From Modestobacter lapidis (GTDB lineage Bacteria; Actinomycetota; Actinomycetes; Mycobacteriales; Geodermatophilaceae): a stretch of DNA of 64,000 bases. Under the pieces are notes generated by a model. That model saw only the letters and a list, made by a program, of their open reading frames with translations, made no database searches and was not told the origin of the DNA. Shown one piece after another: positions 50,556 through 59,814 of this stretch (the first letter of the stretch is position 1; each line of letters begins with the position of its first letter). The translations under genes were made by a program, and so were the position numbers. The stretch lies in NCBI GenBank assembly GCA_019779905.1, contig JABAKE010000004.1, positions 1 through 64,000 of the forward strand, written 5' to 3'.

Positions 50556-51842
50556 TCACCGCACGCCGGTGCGCGGACCGTCGGCTCCCAGGGCGTCCGC
50601 CGACGACGCATCCAGCGCGACCACGCCCGACCGCAGCCCGGCGACCTCGCGGACCCCGAGCAGCTGCATCGTCCGCACGAACTCCTGCCGAAGCAGTGCC
50701 AGCGAGCGACGGACTCCCGCTTCCCCGCCGGCCATCAGGCCGTACAGGTAGGCGCGTCCGATCAGGCAGGCGTCCGCCCCCAGCCCGACGGCAGCCGCGA
50801 TGTCGGCACCGCTCCGGATGGTCCCGTCGATGTAGAGCTCCGTCGAGTCCTGCAGGCGGTCCCGCACCCGGGGCAGCAGGGTCAGCGGCGCCTGGGTGCG
50901 GTCGAGCTGGCGCCCGCCGTGGTTGGACAGCACGATCCCGTCGACACCGGCGTCCGCGGCCCGTACTGCGTCGTCGAGCCGTTGGATGCCCTTGACCACG
51001 ATGGAGCCGGACCAGTTCTCCCGGAGCCAGCCGAGGTCGTCGAAGGTGACGGCCGGATCGAACATGCGCGTGATCGTCTCGGCGACGCTGCTCGGGGAGT
51101 CGCTCATCGTGGCGAAGGTCAGCGGTCCGCTGGTGAGCATGTTCAGCCACCACGACGGGTGCATCCCCATGTCCATCAGGGTCTTCGCGCGCAGGGTGGG
51201 CGGCATGGTGAACCCGTTGCGCTGATCGCGCAGGCGCCCGCCGGACACCGGGACGTCCACGGTGAGGATCAGCGTGGTGAAGCCGCTGGCGGCGGCCCGG
51301 TGCAGCAGGTCCTGGCCGGCCGCCCGGTCGCGCCACAGGTAGAGCTGGAACCACTTGTCCGCCGTCGGCAGCTCCGCGGCGAGCTCCTCGATCGACGTGG
51401 TCCCCATCGTGGACAGCGCGTACGGCAGTCCGGCGTCCCGCGCGGCCCGGCCGACGGCGAGTTCGCCCTCGTGGTGGACGGCCTTGGTCAGCCCCGTGGG
51501 GGCGAGCACCACCGGTAGGCCGGCCGGCCGGCCCTGGATGGTGGTGCCAGGACGCGCCTCGCTCACGTCCCGCAGGACATGGGGGGCGAACCGCACCTCG
51601 TCCAGGGCTGCGCGGCTCCGCGCCATGGTCAGCTCCGACTCCGCCCCACCGTCGACGTAGTCGAAGACGGCTCGGGGCGCGCGCCGCCGGGCGAGCGTGC
51701 GCAGGTCGTCGATGGAGTAGGCGCGAGCCATGCGCCGCTCGACCAGGCTGCCCGTCGGCCGCTCCCCCACCAGCATCGGTTTCAGGTCCGCCCACTTCGG
51801 CAGCTGGCGGTGGACGCGGGCGGGGCGGGCACCCTCGGTCAT
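50556..51842 (-). CDS. FMN-dependent 2-hydroxyacid oxidase/dehydrogenase (LldD/MdlB-like)
   Basis: A 428-residue TIM-barrel flavoenzyme. The N-terminal FDYVDGGAESELT (near residue 60) binds FMN, and the catalytic His-Gly-Gly motif is LSNHGGRQLD near 292-301, with IDGTIRSGADI near 326. It oxidises an (S)-2-hydroxy acid such as lactate, glycolate or mandelate to the 2-oxo acid; the substrate cannot be fixed from motifs. At 428 residues it is longer than glycolate oxidases. Start ATG at 51842. It is the last gene of the oxidoreductase-GntR operon. Confidence 0.88.
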   Translation of the reverse strand: MTEGARPARVHRQLPKWADLKPMLVGERPTGSLVERRMARAYSIDDLRTLARRRAPRAVFDYVDGGAESELTMARSRAALDEVRFAPHVLRDVSEARPGTTIQGRPAGLPVVLAPTGLTKAVHHEGELAVGRAARDAGLPYALSTMGTTSIEELAAELPTADKWFQLYLWRDRAAGQDLLHRAAASGFTTLILTVDVPVSGGRLRDQRNGFTMPPTLRAKTLMDMGMHPSWWLNMLTSGPLTFATMSDSPSSVAETITRMFDPAVTFDDLGWLRENWSGSIVVKGIQRLDDAVRAADAGVDGIVLSNHGGRQLDRTQAPLTLLPRVRDRLQDSTELYIDGTIRSGADIAAAVGLGADACLIGRAYLYGLMAGGEAGVRRSLALLRQEFVRTMQLLGVREVAGLRSGVVALDASSADALGADGPRTGVR

Positions 51843-51873
51843 CTTCGTTCTCCGATCTGTGGCGACGACGGGT

Positions 51874-52599
51874 TCAGCGGACACCGGGTCCGGCCTCGTC
51901 GGGGGCGTGCTCGGGATGGGGCAGGGCATCGAGGACCGCCTGCCGGCCGGTGTGCAGGTCCGCTTCCAGCGCGGTGACCGCCGCGTCCCCGCCACAGTGG
52001 ATCCCGGCGAGCAGCCGCGTGTGCAGGGCGGCGAGGCGACCGGCGGTGAAGTCCGGACGGACGGTCGAGACGATGTAGCGCAGCTCCTCCTCGCAGAGGA
52101 GGTAGGCGGCGAGCAGCCGGTCATTGCCGGCGGCGACCAGCAGGCTGGTGTGGATGGCCTGGTGGGTCTCCACGACGTCGATCCACGGGGCGTCGTCCGG
52201 GAGCCGTTCCAGGGCGCGCGTCGCCGCGACGAAGGCGTCGAGGTCGGCCTGGCGCTGCAGGGCGAGGCGGAGGGCGCCCACCTCCAGGACCTCCCGGTAG
52301 GCGGACACCTCGTTGACGCGGTCGCGGGTGAGCAGCGGCACGCTGGCCCCCCGGTTGGGACGGTGGTCGAGCAACCCGCTCGAGACCAGGATGCGCAGCG
52401 CCGCCCGCACGGTGTACCGGCCGGTGCGGAAGCGCGCGGCGAGCTCCTCCTCCTTCAGCCGCTCACCGGGTGGATAGCGGGCCGACAGCAGCTCCTCCCG
52501 CAGCAGGGCCGCCAGCCGACCGGCGGCGTTCTCCGGCTCGACCTCCACCGGCCGGAAGTGACCGCCCGTCCCGGGCGTGGCGATCGTGGACTCAGACAC
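51874..52599 (-). CDS. GntR/FadR-family transcriptional regulator
   Basis: A 241-residue protein. The winged helix (PPGERLKEEELAARFRTGRYTVRAALRILVSSGLL, residues 43-77) is followed by an all-helical FCD ligand domain with possible metal ligands (VETHQAIHTSLL near 143 and LHTRLLAGIH near 191). FadR-type regulators sense organic acids. Its GTG start overlaps the stop of the upstream oxidoreductase gene by eight bases and it precedes the FMN oxidase by 31 bases, so it is inside the operon it probably controls. Confidence 0.88.
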   Translation of the reverse strand: MSESTIATPGTGGHFRPVEVEPENAAGRLAALLREELLSARYPPGERLKEEELAARFRTGRYTVRAALRILVSSGLLDHRPNRGASVPLLTRDRVNEVSAYREVLEVGALRLALQRQADLDAFVAATRALERLPDDAPWIDVVETHQAIHTSLLVAAGNDRLLAAYLLCEEELRYIVSTVRPDFTAGRLAALHTRLLAGIHCGGDAAVTALEADLHTGRQAVLDALPHPEHAPDEAGPGVR

Positions 52600-55500
52600 T
52601 CGGCGTCAGCTTCAGCCGCGGGCGGCGCAGGCCCTCCCGGAGCTCCTCGGCCCGCTGCCGGGCGAGGACGGCGTTGGCCCGCTTGACGTCCTCGTAGCCG
52701 CGGATCTGGTCGGGCAGGTCGGCGATCGCCACCGCGGTGTCCAGGGTGTTGGGACGCAGCTGCTCCACGGCCTCGTCGAGCAGCTCCCGGTACCAGCGGA
52801 TGAGGTCCCGCTCCTCGCGCCGGGACTCCAGCAGGCGGAAGGGGTCCGCGACACTGCCGCGCAGCCGTCTGGACGCGCGCAGCGCCCGGAACGTCGGCGC
52901 GGCTACCGTCTCCGGCAACTGCAGCTTGCGCTTGAAGAACCGCCGGGCGAGCGGGGGCTGCAGGTTGTGCACCAGCTTCACCTCGCCCTCGAACGTGGCC
53001 GCGACGTGCTCGGCGAAGTCGGGCTTGAGGTAGAGGCGGGCCACCTCGTACTCGTCCTTGAAGGCCATCAGCTTGTAGAGGTTCCGGGTGACCGCCTCGG
53101 TCAGTCGCTGCGAGCCGGGGTCGATCGCCGACTCGCGGGCGGCGACCCGGAGGACCTCGTCCACGTAGGGCGCGGCGTAGGTCCCGTCCTGGTAGTCGAC
53201 GAGTTCGGCGATGCGGACGGCGAGCAGCCGCCGGATCGGCTCGGACAGCTCCCCGGTGCGCTGCCACAGGGCCTCGGCCGCCGCCCGGCGGCGGGGGTCG
53301 AGCCGCTGCGCACGGCGGGCGAACTCGGTGACCGCGTCGGTCTCCGGCGGCGCGATGAGCGCCTCGATCCGCGCCCGGTCGGCCACCCACAGCCGGCCGT
53401 GGCGGAACGCCTGCCGGTTGGCTTCGACGGCGACCCCGTTCAGCTCGATGGCCGCCTCGATGGCCCCGGCCGACAGCGGGAGCAGCCCCTGCTGGTATGC
53501 GGCGCCGAGGGCGATCACGTTGGTCAGCATGTAGTCGCCGAAGACCTCCTCGGCGATCCACCGCGCCCGGACCTCGACGACGTCGCGGCAGTAGTCCGCG
53601 ATGGTGTTCCGCAGGCGCTGGGTATCGATGACGGTGTGGACGTCGCGGATCTGCTCGCCGGTCGGGAACAGGTCGGTGTTGGTCACCGCGACGGTCCGCT
53701 CGGGGGCGCACCGGTCGAGGTTGGCCGGCGAGCAGGCACCGACCTCGTCGAGGGCCAGGTACAGGTCCGCCTTGCCGACGCCGACCTTGCTGGCGGGCGC
53801 CACTGTGCCCGGCGGGATCAGGGTCAGGCTGCTGACCACCGGCCCCCACTTCTGCGCGGCGCCGGTCTGGTCGAACGAGGTGACCTCGTAGCCGTCGAGG
53901 AGTCCGGCCACCGACAGGATGCCGTTCAGGGTGAGCACGCCGGTTCCGCCGACCCCGGGCATGTACAGGTTGAACGGGTGGTCGGGCACCGGCACCGTGG
54001 CCGCAGGCAGCTCGTCGTCCGAGAGCGGCTGGGCCGACCGCTTCGGGTAGCCCTTCCCCTCCTCGGTGAACACGGTCGTGAACGAGGGACAGTCGCCCTT
54101 GACGCAGGAGAAGTCCTGGTTGCACGAGGAGGTGTGGATGCGGGTCTTGTCGCCGAACTCCGTCTGCGTCTTCTGCAGGGACATGCAGTTGCTCGCGGCC
54201 CCGCAGTCACCGCAGTTCTCGCAGACGTCCTCGTTGATGACCACGTACTCCGTGGGGCGCGCCAGCTTGCCGCGCTTCTGCAGGCGCCGCCGCTCGTTGG
54301 CGCACGACTCGTCGTAGACGAGAACGGTCACGCCGGAAACCCGGGAGAGCTCGTCGGCGGTTTCCACCATGCGGTGGGCCGGCCGGATCTCGACGCCCGG
54401 CGCGAGCCGCTCCCGGCGATACCGGCGGGGTTCCTTGGTCATCAGGACGATGCGGGCGACGCCCTCGGACTCCAGCCCCCGGGTCAGGCTGGCCAGCCCC
54501 CGGGAACCGACGGCGTCCTGCGCGCCGGTGTTGGCGACCACGCCGTTGTAGAGCAGCTTGAACGTGATGTTGACGCCTGCGGCCACCGCCCAGCGCACGT
54601 TCAGGTAACTGGAGTGGTAGATCGAGCCGTCGCCGATGTGCTGCACCATGTGCTCGCGGTCGGTGTACCTCGACAACCCGATCCAGGGCAGGCCCTCGCC
54701 CCCGTACTGGGTCATGACGTCGATGTGCCGCTCGGGCTGCTCGATCACCGTGTTGAAGCAGTTGCAGCCCGGGGCGCCCCAGGCCTCCTGGCCCGGCGCC
54801 AGCACCGTCGACGTGCTGTGCGGGCAGCCGGAACAGAAGTTGGGCGTCCGAGCGGCCAGCACCTCGTAGTCCCGCTTGCGAACGGCGGCGATCTCCTCGA
54901 CCCGCGGTCGCAGCGGCAGGTCGGGCAGCACGTCTGCCAGCAGCGAGACCAAGCGTTCGGCCAGGACGTCGGCGTCCATGCCGCCCTCGACGGGGAACAG
55001 TCGAGCGCCGCGCTCGTCCCGCTTGCCGACTACCCGGATCGGGCGCCCGAGGGGCTGGAGCGCCGAGCGCACCTGCTGCTCCAGGAAGTCCCGCTTCTCC
55101 TCCACCACGACGACCCGGTCCAGACCCGCGGCGAACTCCTGCACCCGCTCCTCGTCGAGCGGGTACACCAGGCCCAGCGTGAGCATCCGGACGCCGGCGG
55201 CCCGCAGGTCGTCGTGGGTGAGCCCCAGGTCGACCAGCGCCTGCTCGACGTCGGTGGCCGACTTCCCCGCGGTGATGATCCCAACCGTATCCGCCGTCCC
55301 GGACACGACCGTCCGGTCGAGGCCGTTGGCCCGGACGTAGGCGCGCACCGCCAGGTGCTTCTCCTGGTAGAGGTGGCGTTCGGTCTCGATGTTCTTGCCG
55401 GGGAAGAACGAGAAGTCGGTGCGCTTCTGGAACGGCTTGCCGTCGATCTCCAGGTCGGGAATCTGGACCTGCGGCTCTCCGGGCGTGTAGGTGACCGACT

Positions 55501-56146
55501 GGCCCGCGTCGCAGAGCGCGCTGGTCAGCTTCATGGCCACCCAGCAGCCCGAGTACCGCGACAGGCGGATGGCGTGGACGCCGAACGACCGGAACTCCTC
55601 GACCGTCGACGGGTACAGGATCGGGATGCCTGCGGAGACGAAGGCGTAGTCCTGCTGGTAGGGCATGGTCGAGGACTTCGCCTCGTGGTCCTCGCCGGAG
55701 AGGATCACCACTGCGCCGTGCGTGGAGGTGCCGGCGAAGTTGCCGTGCTTGAGGGCGTCGCCGCTCCGGTCGACGCCGGGACCCTTGCCGTACCAGATAC
55801 CGGTGACGCCGTCCCACTCGCTGTGCGGGTGGTCCTCGAGCATCTGAGTGCCCATGTGTGCCGTGGCCGCCTGCTCCTCGTTGCCCGCCGGCACGAAGCT
55901 CACGTCGTGGTCGGCCAGCAGCTGCGGCACCCGGCTCAGCGCCAGGTCATAGCTCCCGAGCGGCGAACCCGGATAGCCGCTGATGAACGTTCCGATCCGC
56001 AGCCCGGCCGCACGGTCGCGCCGGGCCTGTTCCAACGGAAAGGCCACCAGGGCCTGCAGGCCGGGGACGAAGTGCTGCCCCGAGTCCTGCTTGAGGCGGT
56101 CGCCCAGGTCGGCCACGGGACGTGTCGTTCGGGTGCTCTGGCTCAC
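52592..56146 (-). CDS. Fused indolepyruvate/2-oxoacid:ferredoxin oxidoreductase
   Basis: A 1184-residue single-chain enzyme with IorA-like and IorB-like parts. It converts aryl or other 2-oxo acids plus CoA to acyl-CoA, CO2 and reduced ferredoxin. FISGYPGSPLGSYD lies near residue 53, CSGCPHSTS near 432, a ThDP-binding region (GDGSIYHSSYLNVRWAVAAG) near 507-526, and the 4Fe-4S motif CENCGDCGAASNC near 638. The gamma-type domain (PGVGGTGVLTLNG) starts near 727. Length is normal for aerobic fused forms. The GTG at 56146 was chosen. It is the first gene of the operon with the GntR regulator and the FMN oxidase. Confidence 0.93.
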   Translation of the reverse strand: MSQSTRTTRPVADLGDRLKQDSGQHFVPGLQALVAFPLEQARRDRAAGLRIGTFISGYPGSPLGSYDLALSRVPQLLADHDVSFVPAGNEEQAATAHMGTQMLEDHPHSEWDGVTGIWYGKGPGVDRSGDALKHGNFAGTSTHGAVVILSGEDHEAKSSTMPYQQDYAFVSAGIPILYPSTVEEFRSFGVHAIRLSRYSGCWVAMKLTSALCDAGQSVTYTPGEPQVQIPDLEIDGKPFQKRTDFSFFPGKNIETERHLYQEKHLAVRAYVRANGLDRTVVSGTADTVGIITAGKSATDVEQALVDLGLTHDDLRAAGVRMLTLGLVYPLDEERVQEFAAGLDRVVVVEEKRDFLEQQVRSALQPLGRPIRVVGKRDERGARLFPVEGGMDADVLAERLVSLLADVLPDLPLRPRVEEIAAVRKRDYEVLAARTPNFCSGCPHSTSTVLAPGQEAWGAPGCNCFNTVIEQPERHIDVMTQYGGEGLPWIGLSRYTDREHMVQHIGDGSIYHSSYLNVRWAVAAGVNITFKLLYNGVVANTGAQDAVGSRGLASLTRGLESEGVARIVLMTKEPRRYRRERLAPGVEIRPAHRMVETADELSRVSGVTVLVYDESCANERRRLQKRGKLARPTEYVVINEDVCENCGDCGAASNCMSLQKTQTEFGDKTRIHTSSCNQDFSCVKGDCPSFTTVFTEEGKGYPKRSAQPLSDDELPAATVPVPDHPFNLYMPGVGGTGVLTLNGILSVAGLLDGYEVTSFDQTGAAQKWGPVVSSLTLIPPGTVAPASKVGVGKADLYLALDEVGACSPANLDRCAPERTVAVTNTDLFPTGEQIRDVHTVIDTQRLRNTIADYCRDVVEVRARWIAEEVFGDYMLTNVIALGAAYQQGLLPLSAGAIEAAIELNGVAVEANRQAFRHGRLWVADRARIEALIAPPETDAVTEFARRAQRLDPRRRAAAEALWQRTGELSEPIRRLLAVRIAELVDYQDGTYAAPYVDEVLRVAARESAIDPGSQRLTEAVTRNLYKLMAFKDEYEVARLYLKPDFAEHVAATFEGEVKLVHNLQPPLARRFFKRKLQLPETVAAPTFRALRASRRLRGSVADPFRLLESRREERDLIRWYRELLDEAVEQLRPNTLDTAVAIADLPDQIRGYEDVKRANAVLARQRAEELREGLRRPRLKLTPSV

Positions 56147-56389
56147 ACCACGATTGTGACACAACTTTGCCGAGAAGGAACCGCCACCGCGGGTACGGGT
56201 GCGAGCACGGCTCAGCCGTTCCGCGTGGTCGCCGGCCGACGTCGGGACGGCGACACCGACGGTGGTGCACCGACGGAGGGGCAGACCAGAGAACCGGGCA
56301 CGGCCTCGCTCGAGCACGGTCCGTGCCGAACGGGCCGGAGCGGGAGGGCCCGTGCGCCCAGGCGTGATGCGGACGACCCGAGGGCAGAG

Positions 56390-56462
56390 AGCCGACGAGG
56401 GGACTCGAACCCCTAACCGCCCGATTACAAGTCGGGTGCGCTACCAATTGCGCCACGCCGGC
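56390..56462 (-). tRNA. tRNA-Thr (anticodon UGU)
   Basis: A 73-base cloverleaf on the minus strand. The acceptor arm pairs GCCGGCG with CGTCGGC (one G-U). The D arm is GCGC/GCGC, the anticodon stem CCCGA/TCGGG holds loop CTTGTAA with anticodon TGT, and the T arm AGGGG/CCCCT surrounds TTCGAGT. The anticodon reads ACA (Thr). CCA is not encoded. The discriminator base is U. Confidence 0.95.
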
Positions 56463-56515
56463 GGCGGCCGCCACGGCGGCCGGATCGATCGTAGGGCCCG
56501 GCCGTGCCGCCGCCC

Positions 56516-57259
56516 TCAGGCGGAACCCGGGCCGGTCGACGAATCGCCCCGCAGGCGCCGCACCGGGTAGCCGTCGGCGGATGCGCCGCCGGCCAGCCAG
56601 CGCGCGAACCCCGCCGGGTCGCGCCGCTCCAGCTCGTCGAGGACCTCACCACGGCGGCGCACCACGACCGCCCGCTCCGCGGCGTCGGCCGCGGATTCCA
56701 GCACTGCGGCTGTGCGCCGCCACTCGCGGCCGAGCTCCTCCACCGACAGGCCCGCCGCCGGCGGGAGGGCAGCGGCGGGGACCGCCGGTGTCGGGCCGGC
56801 CGGGGACGACGGACCACCGCCCGGCGCCGCTCCTGCCGAGGGGGGCACGCCCGGGCGTGGTGGGGTCACGCCACCGGGCGACGGCACACCGCCTCCCGGC
56901 GGAGGACCGGTGGGCGCGCTCCGGCGGGCCCACCACGCCAGCGCGACGGCGCCCACGCACGCGAGGACGAGCACGGGCGCCGCACGGCCGGCGAGCACGG
57001 CGGAGCCGGCGAGGACGAGCAGCCCGGCCACGGTGCCGACCCCCGCACGCCAGGCGGCGTCCGCGACGGTGCGGCGCAGGGGCACCACCGGGTTCTCCCG
57101 CGCGATGCCCGCGCCCAGGCATCCGGCGACCACCCCGGCCAGGGCGACGGCGAGCACGCCGGCACCGTGCAGCGAGACCCCGCCGACCACGGCGAGGACC
57201 CCGACCAGGGTCGCGGCGAACGCCACCGAGGCTCGGGTGAGCAGCTGGCGCAGGGACAC
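56516..57259 (-). CDS. Membrane protein with four helices and Pro/Gly-rich linker, unassigned
   Basis: A 247-residue protein. Four hydrophobic segments lie in residues 8-113 (VAFAATLVGVLAVVGGVSL, VLAVALAGVVAGCLGAGIA, VGTVAGLLVLAGSAVLAG, VLVLACVGAVALAWWA). A 60-residue Pro/Gly-rich linker and a small helical C-terminal domain follow (LGREWRRTAAVLESAADAAERA). I do not recognise the family. The GTG at 57259 is preceded by GGAGG, which fixes the start. It is divergent from the FetB-like permease gene. Confidence 0.7.
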   Translation of the reverse strand: MSLRQLLTRASVAFAATLVGVLAVVGGVSLHGAGVLAVALAGVVAGCLGAGIARENPVVPLRRTVADAAWRAGVGTVAGLLVLAGSAVLAGRAAPVLVLACVGAVALAWWARRSAPTGPPPGGGVPSPGGVTPPRPGVPPSAGAAPGGGPSSPAGPTPAVPAAALPPAAGLSVEELGREWRRTAAVLESAADAAERAVVVRRRGEVLDELERRDPAGFARWLAGGASADGYPVRRLRGDSSTGPGSA

Positions 57260-57440
57260 GGCATCCTCCGGGACGAGGCGACTCCACGGGCACCCCCGGC
57301 AGCGCCCGGGGTGGCCCGCCGTTCGCCCGATCTCCTGAGCGTCCCGCACCACCACCGATCCCGCCCGTCGTGCCCGCGTGTCACGGCCCGGGACGGTGCA
57401 CCGGGCTCCTGGCGACACCTGTCCGGCACCATGTCCCGCC

Positions 57441-58205
57441 GTGGGCAGCTCCGTGGTGGACCTGGGTCCGGGGCTGGTCGTCGCCCTCCTCCTGCTGACC
57501 GCGCTCGCCGCCGGCGCCGGCTGGGCCTCCGGGTTGGGCCAGCACCGCCCGATCGTGATGGCGGCACTGCGGGCCACCGTCCAGCTGGCCGTGGTGTCCG
57601 CCGTCCTGGTCGCTGTCATCGGTTCGCTGTGGCTCTCCGCGCTGTTCGTGCTGCTCATGCTCACGGTGGCGGCGACCACCGCGGCCGGGCGGGTCACCGG
57701 CCTGCCGGTCCGCACGCCGGGGGTGCTGCGGCGGGCCTCGGTGGCGGGCGCGGCCGTGCTCACCGGCGCCGCGCCGGTGGTGGCCCTGGTGCTGGCCAGC
57801 GGATCGGTCCCGCTGCGCGGCGAGGCCGTGATCCCCGTCGCCGGGATCGTGATCGGCGGGGCGATGACCGCGACGTCCCTGGCCGGCCGCCGGCTCCGCG
57901 ACGAGCTGCACCAGCGGCGCGGCGAGGTCGACGCGGCCCTGGCGCTGGGCTTCCTCCGGCACGATGCGGTGCTGGAGATCGCCCGCCCGGTCGCCGCGAC
58001 CGCGCTGGTCCCGGCGCTGGACCAGACCCGCACCGTCGGGCTGGTCACCCTGCCCGGCGCGTTCGTCGGCGTGCTGCTCGGTGGCGGCAGCGCCGCGGAG
58101 GCCGGCGCCGCCCAGCTGCTCGTGCTGGTCGGCCTGCTCGGCGCCGAGGCCCTGGCCGTGTGGGTGACCCTGGAGCTGGTCGCGCGGGGCGAGCTCGACA
58201 GCTGA
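57441..58205 (+). CDS. FetB/UPF0014-family ABC permease
   Basis: A 254-residue membrane protein with seven or so helices. The UPF0014 hallmarks are visible: RATVQLAVVSAVLVAVIG near residue 36, IPVAGIVIGGAMTATSLAGRRLRDEL near 133, and LVTLPGAFVGVLLGGGSAAEAGAAQLL near 197. E. coli FetB exports iron with the ATPase FetA; no ATPase gene is adjacent here, so the partner is elsewhere. GTG start at 57441; the preceding ATG (57431) is in another frame. Confidence 0.87.
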   Translation: MGSSVVDLGPGLVVALLLLTALAAGAGWASGLGQHRPIVMAALRATVQLAVVSAVLVAVIGSLWLSALFVLLMLTVAATTAAGRVTGLPVRTPGVLRRASVAGAAVLTGAAPVVALVLASGSVPLRGEAVIPVAGIVIGGAMTATSLAGRRLRDELHQRRGEVDAALALGFLRHDAVLEIARPVAATALVPALDQTRTVGLVTLPGAFVGVLLGGGSAAEAGAAQLLVLVGLLGAEALAVWVTLELVARGELDS

Positions 58206-58320
58206 ACCCGACACGTCCAGGCAATTCACAGCGCACCACCAGTTCCGGGCAAGTCCGGGGCCGGAGAGTGGTGTCCATCGCGGCGGGGACGTCCCACCGC
58301 GAGGTTGGGGAGGACTTCCA

Positions 58321-59730
58321 GTGACTGAGCAGAACCGTCCGGGCGACCAGACCGGACCCGGCACCGGCCGCACCGACAGCGCCCCCTGGGCGCCGCCGGC
58401 AACCCCCGCGGCGCCGCAGCAGTCCGCCGCCCAGCCGGCGCCGTACGCCGCTGGCCCGTACCAGCCCGGGAACGCGCCGACGTCGCCCTTCGGCGGGGCG
58501 CCGGCCCCCGACGCCCGGGCGCACCAGCCGTGGCCACCGGCCGGCTGGGGGCAGCAGGCCGGCGGGCACGGCGGCCTGCCGCCGGCCTTCCAGGCACCAG
58601 GCGGCCCGGCCGCCGGCCCGCCGGCACAGCCGGTCCGCCGGGCAGGGCGCTGGCGGCTCGGGGTCGCCGGGCTGGCCGCCGGTGCGCTCATCGGCGGCGG
58701 CGCCGGCGCCGGGGTGGCCACCCTCGTCGGGGACGACGCCGCCGGGCGCTCGGCCACGGTCAGCGCGCAGGAGGTCGTCATCAAGGACCCGCAGGCGGCG
58801 ACCTCGGCCACCGCGGCCGCCGCGAAGGCCGCCCCCAGCGTGGTGACCGTGTACGTCAGCTCCGGCTCCGGCTCCGGTTCCGGATCCGGCGTCGTCCTGA
58901 CCGACGACGGCTACGTGCTCACCAACAACCACGTCGTGTCGGTGGGGCCCGCGGGGAGCACCGTCGTGCAGGTGCGCACCGCCAACGGGGCGCTCCACGA
59001 CGCCACCGTGGTCGGCACCGACCCGACGTCCGACCTGGCCGTCGTGAAGCTGGCCGAAGCCCGGGACCTGACCCCGGCCACGTTCGCCGATTCCGACGAG
59101 GTGCAGGTGGGCGACCTGGCGGTCGCGATCGGCGCACCGCTGGGCCTGTCCAACACGGTCACCGACGGCATCATCAGCGCCACCGACCGCGCCGTCGCCA
59201 CCGGCTCCGACCAGGAGCAGACGGTCATCGACGCGCTGCAGACCGACGCGGCGATCAACCCTGGCAACTCCGGTGGCGCCCTGGTCGACGCGGCCGGCGA
59301 GGTGATCGGGATCAACACCGCCATCGCCACGGTCGCCACCGACGTGCCCGGCCAGCAGGGCAAGAGCGGCAACATCGGGGTGGGCTTCGCCATCCCCTCG
59401 AACACGGCGACCCGGATCGCCCAGCAGATCATCGACACCGGGTCGGCCAACCACGCCCTGCTCGGCGTGAGCGCCCGGACGGCGGCGTCGAACGGATCCC
59501 CGGTCGGCACCGGCGCGGAGCTGGTGCTGGTGCAGGCCGGCAGCCCGGCCGCGGCGGCCGGACTCCAGGTCGGCGACGTGATCACCGCCGTCGGAGACCG
59601 GTCGGTGACGTCCTCCATCGAGCTCACCGCGGCGGTGCGCAGCTCCGAGCCCGGCGACGAGGTGACGCTGACCGTGCGCCGCGGGTCGGCTGACACGACG
59701 GCCGAGGTCACGCTCGGCGCCGCCGACTGA
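58321..59730 (+). CDS. HtrA/DegP-type trypsin-like serine protease (PepD-like)
   Basis: A 469-residue membrane-anchored protease. About 105 residues of Pro/Ala/Gly-rich cytoplasmic sequence precede one membrane helix near 112-132. The external protease domain has the triad His in TNNHVVS near 204, Asp in TSDLAVVKL near 237 and Ser in NPGNSGGAL near 317. A PDZ domain (LVLVQAGSPAAAAGLQVGD) lies near 400-460. It should degrade or refold damaged envelope proteins. GTG start at 58321, 115 bases after the FetB-like gene. Confidence 0.92.
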   Translation: MTEQNRPGDQTGPGTGRTDSAPWAPPATPAAPQQSAAQPAPYAAGPYQPGNAPTSPFGGAPAPDARAHQPWPPAGWGQQAGGHGGLPPAFQAPGGPAAGPPAQPVRRAGRWRLGVAGLAAGALIGGGAGAGVATLVGDDAAGRSATVSAQEVVIKDPQAATSATAAAAKAAPSVVTVYVSSGSGSGSGSGVVLTDDGYVLTNNHVVSVGPAGSTVVQVRTANGALHDATVVGTDPTSDLAVVKLAEARDLTPATFADSDEVQVGDLAVAIGAPLGLSNTVTDGIISATDRAVATGSDQEQTVIDALQTDAAINPGNSGGALVDAAGEVIGINTAIATVATDVPGQQGKSGNIGVGFAIPSNTATRIAQQIIDTGSANHALLGVSARTAASNGSPVGTGAELVLVQAGSPAAAAGLQVGDVITAVGDRSVTSSIELTAAVRSSEPGDEVTLTVRRGSADTTAEVTLGAAD

Positions 59731-59742
59731 TCCACCGCCTCC

Positions 59743-59788
59743 GCCCACCGGCCCCGCCCCCGTTCCCCCGGGGGCGGGGCCGGTGGGC
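59743..59788 (+). terminator. Strong terminator of the HtrA-type gene
   Basis: A perfect 18-bp stem (59743-59760 with 59771-59788), 13 bases after the protease stop, with a ten-base C-rich loop. It is the longest hairpin seen in the window and separates the protease from the DUF445 gene, whose GTG follows 27 bases later. Confidence 0.85.
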
Positions 59789-59814
59789 GTTCGGGCCCGC
59801 CTACGCTCGACCCC

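Noticed and set aside
52577-56416. A 1279-codon plus-strand frame
   Set aside because: It is antisense to the 2-oxoacid:ferredoxin oxidoreductase, whose motifs and length are clearly real; the antisense translation shows no family features.
42035-56462. Integrative genomic island inserted at tRNA-Thr
   Set aside because: The cluster ends near a tRNA and starts at gene remnants, but I found no integrase, and the tRNA 3' end sequence is not repeated near 42 kb. Base composition is like the rest of the window.
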